DNA from: an uncultured Alistipes sp.
GTDB lineage: Bacteria; Bacteroidota; Bacteroidia; Bacteroidales; UBA932
Length of the DNA: 39,323 nt
Direction: 5' to 3'
NCBI GenBank assembly: GCA_900544175.1
Contig: UQUN01000025.1
Coordinates: forward strand, 1 to 39,323
Position numbers and translations under genes: made by a program
In this document: in pieces, positions 33,285 through 39,323 of the stretch
How positions within the stretch are numbered: the first letter of the stretch is position 1
How the letters are laid out: every line of letters begins with the position of its first letter
Notes under the pieces: generated by a model
The model's input: only the letters and a program-made list of their open reading frames with translations
The model's database searches: none
Told to the model about the DNA's origin: nothing

Positions 33285-33470
33285 GCCGCAACGGTTTCTC
33301 CACGGAGGATTAAAAGGGAACCGGGTGAGAGTCCCGGACAGTTCCCGCTGCTGTGAGTTCCAACGATGTTCCGGCACTTTTGCCACTGAGACTGAGGAAG
33401 ACTGACCATCTCCACCAGCTCGGGAAGGCGTCCGGAACGGAACGAGTCAGAAGACCTGCCTTGCACACGG
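33285..33470 (+). ncRNA. Cobalamin riboswitch
   Basis: The conserved core of the cobalamin (B12) riboswitch is plain: AAAAGGGAA at 33312-33320, the GGTGAGAGTCCCGGACA block, CCCGCTGCTGTGAG, and the 3' box GTCAGAAGACCTGCC ending at 33460. It precedes a btuB-type receptor operon, the classic target. The 3' box strand GAAGACCT (33450-33457) is perfectly complementary to AGGTCTTC (33508-33515), offering a competing fold that probably forms the switch. Ligand binding is expected to turn the operon off. Outer borders are approximate. Confidence 0.95.
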
Positions 33471-33562
33471 ATCAGCGGCCTACGGGTGTTTAGGCTCCGG
33501 ACTCTCAAGGTCTTCACGGTGTCTCTGTCCTAAAGCTGCTGTCCATTGATTTTAAAAAGAAA

Positions 33563-35617
33563 ATGGCAGTAGAAATCAAATATATGACAATGGCACTGGC
33601 TATCGCAACAACAATGCTGGCTGGCAGCTGTTTCTTTACGGTTTCAGCCCAGAGCCAGGACTCTACTGCCATTCACGAAAAGAACTGGGCTTCAGACACT
33701 ACCCTCTGCATAGACGAGATTATGGTGGTGGCTGCCCGTACCACTCAGGAAGTGGTGCCGGTGCAGATGCTCTCGGGAGAAAAACTGCGCTCGCTGGGCA
33801 CACACTCGATAGCCGATGCGATAAGATATTTTTCCGGAGTGCAGGTCAAGGATTACGGTGGCATCGGAGGTCTCAAGACAATCAATGTCCGAAGCCTCGG
33901 GAGCCAGCACGTCGGCGTGTTCTACGATGGGATCGAGCTTGGCAATGCCCAGAACGGCATAGTAGATCTCGGGCGATTCTCCTTGGACAATATGGAGTCC
34001 GTCTCCCTGTATAACGGACAGAAAAGCGCCACACTACAGACGGCCAGGGACTATGCATCGGCCAGCGCAGTGTATCTTCAGACCAGAAAACCCAGATTTG
34101 CCAATGGAAAAAGCAATAACTGGAACTTCGGCCTTAAAGGAGGCTCGTTCATGACCGTCAATCCGTCCGTCCTATGGGAACATAAGATCTCGGACAGGGT
34201 GTCCATGTCGGCAAGTACAGAGTTCCTCTACACTTCCGGCAGATACAAGTTCACCTATGCAAAAAAAGACGGATACGATACCACCGGTATCCGTCAGAAC
34301 GGAGACATACGCATGACACGGGCAGAAATCGCCTTTTTCGGAGACATCAAGGACGGGTACTGGAAGGCCAAGGCATACTTCTACGATTCCGAACGAGGAT
34401 ATCCGGGCGCAGTTGTCAGAGGAGAGTTCGTACATCAGGACAGGCAGTGGGATGACAACTTCTTCATGCAGGGATCCTTCAAGAAAGATTTCACACAGTG
34501 GTACTCCTTATTGGTCAATGGGAAATACGCATACGACTACCTGCATTACCTGTCCGATCCACGTATGGACGTGACAACCATGTATGTAGACAACCACTAC
34601 CGCCAGCAGGAAGCCTACATCTCGACAGCACACCGTTTCAGGCCATTTGAATGGTGGGATCTGTCTTTAGCGACCGATTTTCAATGGAACATACTTGATT
34701 CAGACATGCGGGAGTTCGTGTATCCGGAACGATACTCGGCCTACACCGCTGCCGCCACGTCATTCCGTTTCGGAGGATTCAGGCTATCCGCATCGCTGCT
34801 GTACATATATATTCACGACAGACTTCGGGCCTCGGATGCCAGAATAGACGACAGGCACAACTTGTCCCCGACTGTTGTGGCATCCTGGAAGCCATTCATA
34901 CACACAGACCTGGAGTTCAGGGCATTCTATAAAAAGACCTACCGGATGCCGACATTCAATGACCTGTATTACACATTTACCGGTGTGTCCTGGCTGGAGC
35001 CTGAGGAAACAGTACAGTACGACTTCGGAGCGACCTGGTCCTTACTGCGCCAGACGACAGGCTGGTTCAAAGGAACCGACATCCAGGCAGATGTATATTT
35101 CAACCAAATAGACAACAAGATAATAGCCATGCCCACGTCCAACCAGTTCCGCTGGACCATGATGAATCTCGGATACGTGGAAATACTCGGAGTGGACGCG
35201 GCTGCCCAAGGATATTTCCGATTCGGTCCTGTGGACGTGTCCCCCAGGATAAGTTATACTTTCCAGCGTGCCAGAGACCTGACTGACCCTACATCCCCAT
35301 GGTACGGAGGACAGGTACCGTACATACCGCTGCACAGCTGTTCAGTAACATTAGGAGCAGCACTGGGAACGTGGTCGTTCAACTACAGCTTCATATATAC
35401 AGGTGCCAGATACGAGTCAGTCGCCAATATTCCTGAAAACTATTCCCGGCCGTGGTACACCCACGATGTATCCCTGACAAAATCATTCCTGTTCGCCAGT
35501 TGGGAACTGCAGGCGACAGTTCTGGTCAACAACCTGCTGAACCAACAGTACGAAGTGGTCAAATGTTACCCGATGCCAGGCACCAATTTTATGATAAAAG
35601 TCAATTTCATATTGTAA
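33563..35617 (+). CDS. btuB: TonB-dependent outer-membrane cobalamin receptor
   Basis: This 684-residue TonB-dependent receptor is assigned to B12 uptake by the riboswitch ahead of it and the BtuG-type gene after it. A signal peptide ends near SAQSQ (residue 30). A plug domain follows (about 55-170: IADAIRYFSGVQVKDYGGIGG, then NVRSLGSQHVGVFYDG), then a 22-strand beta-barrel type sequence ending in the aromatic-hydrophobic NFMIKVNFIL. It lacks the N-terminal carboxypeptidase-like domain of SusC proteins, as expected for BtuB. The ATG at 33563 follows an A-rich leader. Next gene after 10 bases. Confidence 0.94.
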   Translation: MAVEIKYMTMALAIATTMLAGSCFFTVSAQSQDSTAIHEKNWASDTTLCIDEIMVVAARTTQEVVPVQMLSGEKLRSLGTHSIADAIRYFSGVQVKDYGGIGGLKTINVRSLGSQHVGVFYDGIELGNAQNGIVDLGRFSLDNMESVSLYNGQKSATLQTARDYASASAVYLQTRKPRFANGKSNNWNFGLKGGSFMTVNPSVLWEHKISDRVSMSASTEFLYTSGRYKFTYAKKDGYDTTGIRQNGDIRMTRAEIAFFGDIKDGYWKAKAYFYDSERGYPGAVVRGEFVHQDRQWDDNFFMQGSFKKDFTQWYSLLVNGKYAYDYLHYLSDPRMDVTTMYVDNHYRQQEAYISTAHRFRPFEWWDLSLATDFQWNILDSDMREFVYPERYSAYTAAATSFRFGGFRLSASLLYIYIHDRLRASDARIDDRHNLSPTVVASWKPFIHTDLEFRAFYKKTYRMPTFNDLYYTFTGVSWLEPEETVQYDFGATWSLLRQTTGWFKGTDIQADVYFNQIDNKIIAMPTSNQFRWTMMNLGYVEILGVDAAAQGYFRFGPVDVSPRISYTFQRARDLTDPTSPWYGGQVPYIPLHSCSVTLGAALGTWSFNYSFIYTGARYESVANIPENYSRPWYTHDVSLTKSFLFASWELQATVLVNNLLNQQYEVVKCYPMPGTNFMIKVNFIL

Positions 35618-35627
35618 CAGAATCATT

Positions 35628-36818
35628 ATGCACAGATATGTCAGACATACGGCTATCGCACTGATAAGCGGACTGCTGACCGCAGGCACATCTTTCCTTA
35701 TTTCCTCATGCCGTGGAGAGGATTTCATAGACAGGTCCACCGGCCAGGGAGTAACCGACGGATCCTTAACCGGTGATGTCAAGGGCTTCTTCCTGCTCAA
35801 CGAAGGCAACATGGGCAGCAACAAGGCTACCCTCGACTACTTCGACTATACCACCGGAACATACACACGCAACATATTCGCCGAGCGCAATCCGGGAGTG
35901 GCCCTCGAGCTCGGGGACGTGGGCAATGACCTCGGCATCTACGGCAGCAAGCTCTATGCTGTCATCAACTGCTCGAACCTTGTGGAAGTGATGGATGTGG
36001 AGACAGCCAGGCACATAGCAGAAATACCCATACCCAACTGCCGTTACCTCGCTTTTAATGACGGATACGCATACATCAGTTCCTACGCCGGAGCCGTGGA
36101 GTTCGATCCGGAGTACCGCAGAGGCTATGTAGCAAAGATAGACACTGCGACCATGCAGGTTGTGGACACCTGTGGAGTGGGATACCAGCCTGAGGAAATG
36201 GCCGTGGTGTCAGGAAGGCTGTATGTGACCAACTCCGGCGGATACATGGCGCCCGACTATGACAGCACTGTCTCGGTTATCGACCTGGAGACTTTCAAGG
36301 TGACAAACGAGATCGAAGTGGCTCCTAACCTGCATCAGATAAAACTCGGCGGGGACGGGATGCTATACGTTTCCTCACGTGGGGACTATTACGGACAGCA
36401 GTCCTCGACCTACATCATCGACCCGTCTACGGACGAGGTCATACAGGAACTGCCCCTGCTGCAGAACAGCGATATGACAGTCTACGGAGACTCGCTCTAC
36501 GTCATCTCCCACTCGTGGAGCAATGTGACTATGGACTACAGCACCGGCTATGCCATATTCGACACCCGTGAAGGCGTCACCGTCACCCGCAACTTCGTCA
36601 CCGACGGCACAGACAGCAACTTGACTACCCCATACTGCATAGCCGTGAATCCAGACAACGGAGACATATTCCTGACTGACGCGAAAGACCATGTCACCCC
36701 TGGCATGATACACTGCTACGGACAAAACGGTGTACTGAAATGGTCTGCCGTCACCGGAGACATTCCTGCACATATAGTATTCACGGACAAACAACTCAAA
36801 CCATTGGACGAGATTTGA
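35628..36818 (+). CDS. btuG: BtuG-like surface B12-binding propeller lipoprotein (DUF5074/YncE-like)
   Basis: This 396-residue lipoprotein has a lipobox at LISSC (near residue 29) and a seven-bladed beta-propeller. Blade motifs include GFFLLNEGNMGSNKATLDYF, DVGNDLGIYGSKLYAVINC, TVSVIDLETFKV and MLYVSSRGDYY. These closely resemble Bacteroides BtuG, a surface lipoprotein that binds cobalamin very tightly and passes it to BtuB. The gene follows btuB by 10 bases under the same riboswitch, the known BtuB-BtuG arrangement. I am confident of the family; the B12-binding role is by homology and context. Confidence 0.88.
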   Translation: MHRYVRHTAIALISGLLTAGTSFLISSCRGEDFIDRSTGQGVTDGSLTGDVKGFFLLNEGNMGSNKATLDYFDYTTGTYTRNIFAERNPGVALELGDVGNDLGIYGSKLYAVINCSNLVEVMDVETARHIAEIPIPNCRYLAFNDGYAYISSYAGAVEFDPEYRRGYVAKIDTATMQVVDTCGVGYQPEEMAVVSGRLYVTNSGGYMAPDYDSTVSVIDLETFKVTNEIEVAPNLHQIKLGGDGMLYVSSRGDYYGQQSSTYIIDPSTDEVIQELPLLQNSDMTVYGDSLYVISHSWSNVTMDYSTGYAIFDTREGVTVTRNFVTDGTDSNLTTPYCIAVNPDNGDIFLTDAKDHVTPGMIHCYGQNGVLKWSAVTGDIPAHIVFTDKQLKPLDEI

Positions 36819-36836
36819 ATCCTAACAAATTTATAA

Positions 36837-37595
36837 ATGAGACAGATTTTTAAATTTTCCATCGCAGTTACTGCGGCAGTGATTCTGGCCGCATCATGCG
36901 AAAAAGACAACGGCAATGACAATCAGAAGACAACTGCGATCCTGACTTTCGAAGGCAAATCATGGGACGCGCTGATCGACAGTCCCCAGTACGGCGGACC
37001 GCTGCTCTACGGAGACATGGTGACCGGAACCGACTACAGCTGGTACGACCAGGGCAATACGGAACTGGCATCGGAACTCTGCGAGAGCAACGGCAGCACC
37101 ATCTACTGGAACGGCGGCCACGCAGTCTCCAACTACACTGACCAGGCTGCCACCGGCGATTACACCCTCCAGCTGGCCATCCCTCTGAGCGGAGGCCACT
37201 CCGGCAGCAACTTCTGCGTACACAACGGATTTAAAAGCGAATACTCCAAGAACGTAGGTTATTTCTATTTCAAGGACGGCATAGGACGCACCATCGAAAG
37301 CATGTATGTGACCAACACTTCCTACTATCTCGGCACAGTAGAGGCTCTGGCAGGGGCTGACGACTGGACCAAAATAACGGCGACAGGCTACGATGCTGCC
37401 GGGACCGTAACGGGTACCAGCGAGTTCTACCTTACTGAGAACGGCCAGAGCATCAATGTCTGGACACTGTGGGACCTCACCGGACTCGGGACTCCCGTGA
37501 AAATAGAGTTCGACATCACCTCCTCGATTCAGAACGAATACGGCATGGCCGCTCCCGGATACTTCGTCTATGATGATGTAACGGTCAGAATGTAA
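36837..37595 (+). CDS. DUF4465 lipoprotein, BtuH-like
   Basis: This 252-residue lipoprotein has a lipobox at LAASC (near residue 20). The rest matches DUF4465, with YWNGGHAVSNYTDQA, the CVHNGFKS segment, MYVTNTSYY and the C-terminal DDVTVRM. As I recall, DUF4465-type lipoproteins in Bacteroides B12 loci include BtuH, a surface cobalamin-binding protein, and the position here fits. The gene is 18 bases after btuG and 9 before the PKD gene. Direct binding residues cannot be read off. Assigning it specifically to BtuH is inference. Confidence 0.8.
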   Translation: MRQIFKFSIAVTAAVILAASCEKDNGNDNQKTTAILTFEGKSWDALIDSPQYGGPLLYGDMVTGTDYSWYDQGNTELASELCESNGSTIYWNGGHAVSNYTDQAATGDYTLQLAIPLSGGHSGSNFCVHNGFKSEYSKNVGYFYFKDGIGRTIESMYVTNTSYYLGTVEALAGADDWTKITATGYDAAGTVTGTSEFYLTENGQSINVWTLWDLTGLGTPVKIEFDITSSIQNEYGMAAPGYFVYDDVTVRM

Positions 37596-37604
37596 ACCTT
37601 ATCA

Positions 37605-39320
37605 ATGAAAAAACATTTTTCTGCATTCATATTTTCAATAGTTTTTGTACTTACCGGATGTAGGGAGCGACACGACTCCCTGCCTCCGGTAATTCTGCTT
37701 GAACAGCAGGTGTACGAGACTGTCGCGGGGGAGACAGTGACCGTCACTCCTGAATACGAGAACTGCGGGGAGGGGACTGCATGGCTGTGGACCTGCGATG
37801 GGGAGACCCTTTCCGTAGAAGAGTCCCTGACGTTTACCAGTGATGAGGCAGGCGAATACTACATAATGCTCACTGTCAGCAATTCCGTCGGCGAGGACAA
37901 GGCCGAGCTGCGCATCGATGTCTACGGTACGATGCCGCCGGAGATATCCTTGCCTGGAGCTGTGCGCGGATTTTCCGTACTGCAGGACTCCCTGTTAGTG
38001 CTTGTACCGGAGATATCTTCCGCCTTGCCCATAACCTATTCCTGGACCGTAGACGGGGAAACTGTCTCCACTGATTCGGTGTACACATTCCCTACGGAGG
38101 AGACCGGGACGTTCGAAGCTGGACTATGCGTCGAGAACCGGGACGGCCGGGACGAAATAGAGTTTACCGTGGAGGTGATGAGTCCTGGAGAGGCATTTTC
38201 CTGGACATTCGACCGAACGGATTACGGGATAAGTTCCGGCCGCAGCCTGCTGCTGCGTCCACTGGATATCGAGTACCCCTTCGACGCCGTATACACCTGG
38301 AGTGTGGACGGGACTGAGGTGCAGAACGGGGAAAGCTCCGAATACGTATTTGACCTTACCGCCGAAGGCTCCTATACCGTGAGCGTGACCATGCGGAACA
38401 CCTATACCGCCGCCTCACAGGACCTGACGGTGACAGTACTGCCTGCCGAAGGGACGTATTTCCGGGCAGCTGACGCCTCGAGCAGCGCGTCAATATCCAA
38501 AGTTTACGAATATACCCCGGCACCGGGTCAGTTCATCAACGACGGAGTCACCCTCACCACACCGGAAGAAGCCTGCTCCTATGCTTTAGAGCGGCTGTCC
38601 CAGGGTCAGTTTGTCTCCCTCGGGGCCTTCGGAGGCTACCTCATCGCAGGCTTCGACCACAGTGTGGAGAGCAGCACGGACGGAGGCTTCGATCTGCAGA
38701 TTACCGGCAACGCCCACAGTTCCTCATCCGAGCCGGGTATCATCTGGGTGAGTCAGGACGAGAACGGCAACGGTCTGCCCGACGACACCTGGTACGAACT
38801 GCGCGGCTCCGAATACGGCAAGCCGGAGACATGGCAGGACTATGCCGTCACCTACTACCGGCCTTCCTCCAACGGAGCGAGTATCGAATGGACGGACAAC
38901 AGGGGCAGCTCAGGCACCGTGGACTATATCCCCGCATACCACAGTCAGGAGACCTATTTCCCGCTCTGGATTACAGCTGACAGCTACACCCTGCGCGGCA
39001 CCCGCCTCGAAGACCGCCTCGTCGACGAGAACGGCAACGGCTCCCTCTGGATAGGCCACCCTTTCGACTGGGGCTACGCCGACAACTGGAGCGGTACGGA
39101 TCCCGACATCGACAAGTTCCGCATCTCCGACGCAGTCCGCTGGGACGGAGAGCCCGCTGACCTGACCTACATCGATTTCGTCAAGATACAGTGCGGAGTA
39201 CAGGCCAAGGGCGGCTGGACCGGAGAGCAGTCCACCGAGCTGACCGTCATCCGCGACCTGTATATTGATTGCTGCTCTCGAAAAAGTAGACACGGAAGGG
39301 TAGAAAAAGATAGGAAGTAG
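37605..39320 (+). CDS. PKD-repeat lipoprotein of the B12 operon, unknown role
   Basis: This 571-residue surface lipoprotein has a lipobox at VLTGC (near residue 19) and three PKD/Ig-like repeats (roughly 25-105, 110-190 and 195-280), each with the W-x-DGE/DGT pattern. A distinct C-terminal domain follows (about 285-555), including a Ca-binding-like DENGNGLPDD loop, ELRGSE and a second DENGNGS loop. It lies 9 bases after the DUF4465 gene and is likely co-transcribed from the riboswitch promoter. The end is a basic tail (SRKSRHGRVEKDRK) unlike the rest. A stop is present at 39318-39320, so the gene is complete, but anything beyond is outside the window. Confidence 0.8.
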   Translation: MKKHFSAFIFSIVFVLTGCRERHDSLPPVILLEQQVYETVAGETVTVTPEYENCGEGTAWLWTCDGETLSVEESLTFTSDEAGEYYIMLTVSNSVGEDKAELRIDVYGTMPPEISLPGAVRGFSVLQDSLLVLVPEISSALPITYSWTVDGETVSTDSVYTFPTEETGTFEAGLCVENRDGRDEIEFTVEVMSPGEAFSWTFDRTDYGISSGRSLLLRPLDIEYPFDAVYTWSVDGTEVQNGESSEYVFDLTAEGSYTVSVTMRNTYTAASQDLTVTVLPAEGTYFRAADASSSASISKVYEYTPAPGQFINDGVTLTTPEEACSYALERLSQGQFVSLGAFGGYLIAGFDHSVESSTDGGFDLQITGNAHSSSSEPGIIWVSQDENGNGLPDDTWYELRGSEYGKPETWQDYAVTYYRPSSNGASIEWTDNRGSSGTVDYIPAYHSQETYFPLWITADSYTLRGTRLEDRLVDENGNGSLWIGHPFDWGYADNWSGTDPDIDKFRISDAVRWDGEPADLTYIDFVKIQCGVQAKGGWTGEQSTELTVIRDLYIDCCSRKSRHGRVEKDRK

Positions 39321-39323
39321 TAT

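Noticed and set aside
33197..33517. A minus-strand frame of 106 codons covering the riboswitch.
   Set aside because: The plus strand has unmistakable cobalamin aptamer motifs, so this frame is incidental.
1..39323. CRISPR arrays, tRNA or rRNA genes, prophage genes, toxin-antitoxin pairs.
   Set aside because: No regularly spaced repeats, no tRNA cloverleaf or rRNA sequence, and no phage structural genes were seen on reading through the window.

Overview
The window is a chromosomal segment from a member of the Bacteroidota, most likely the order Bacteroidales. Promoter regions carry the TAnnTTTG -7 box used by the Bacteroidota sigma factor, lipoproteins are abundant, and the gene families are typical of the group: class III fructose-1,6-bisphosphatase, a 6-bladed propeller lipoprotein, a GH3 protein, TPR lipoproteins, and a TonB-dependent B12 locus behind a cobalamin riboswitch. 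G+C looks close to half. I cannot place it to genus from sequence alone.

Layout. Positions 1-8541 (minus strand) hold a tight four-gene housekeeping run, dnaE-fbp-AspT-like transporter-ychF, with 17-22 base gaps, ending in an intrinsic terminator at 21-48. Positions 8542-9036 are a mostly empty spacer with the dnaE promoter and a terminator hairpin. Positions 9037-11264 (minus) hold a polyprenyl synthase and a U32 family protein with overlapping stop and start. Positions 11400-13736 (plus) hold rsgA and a MATE transporter. Positions 13759-16727 (minus) hold an S41 protease and a His-rich CobW GTPase, divergent from a TPR/membrane/HTH lipoprotein at 16776-18440.

Positions 18779-26644 are a seven-gene minus-strand run: rnr, an EamA transporter, rdgB, recO, then a COG4637-like AAA ATPase, a DUF4276 (TOPRIM-like) protein and a GH3 protein. 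The last three are packed like one transcription unit and are the best candidate for a defence-like or otherwise uncharacterised module. Positions 26928-28007 encode a propeller lipoprotein. Positions 28232-30181 are decayed: a truncated TPR lipoprotein runs into a multi-repeat FN3-like protein broken by two frameshifts. gpmI follows at 30291.

Positions 31929-33175 form a REP/RAYT-like unit: a Y1 (HUH) REP-associated transposase flanked on both sides by hairpins of the same 36-base layout, with a third relative at 26787-26829. Positions 33275-39320 are a B12 surface-uptake operon: promoter, cobalamin riboswitch with a visible competing pairing, btuB, a BtuG-type propeller lipoprotein, a DUF4465 lipoprotein, and a PKD-repeat lipoprotein of unknown role.

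Points for a second look: the REP-like hairpin family and its RAYT; a 56-base near-identical promoter element upstream of two unlinked genes; the ATPase-DUF4276-GH3 unit; an apparently perfect promoter in a convergent intergenic region (a candidate small RNA or 34-residue peptide); and the PKD protein as a possible extra B12-uptake component.
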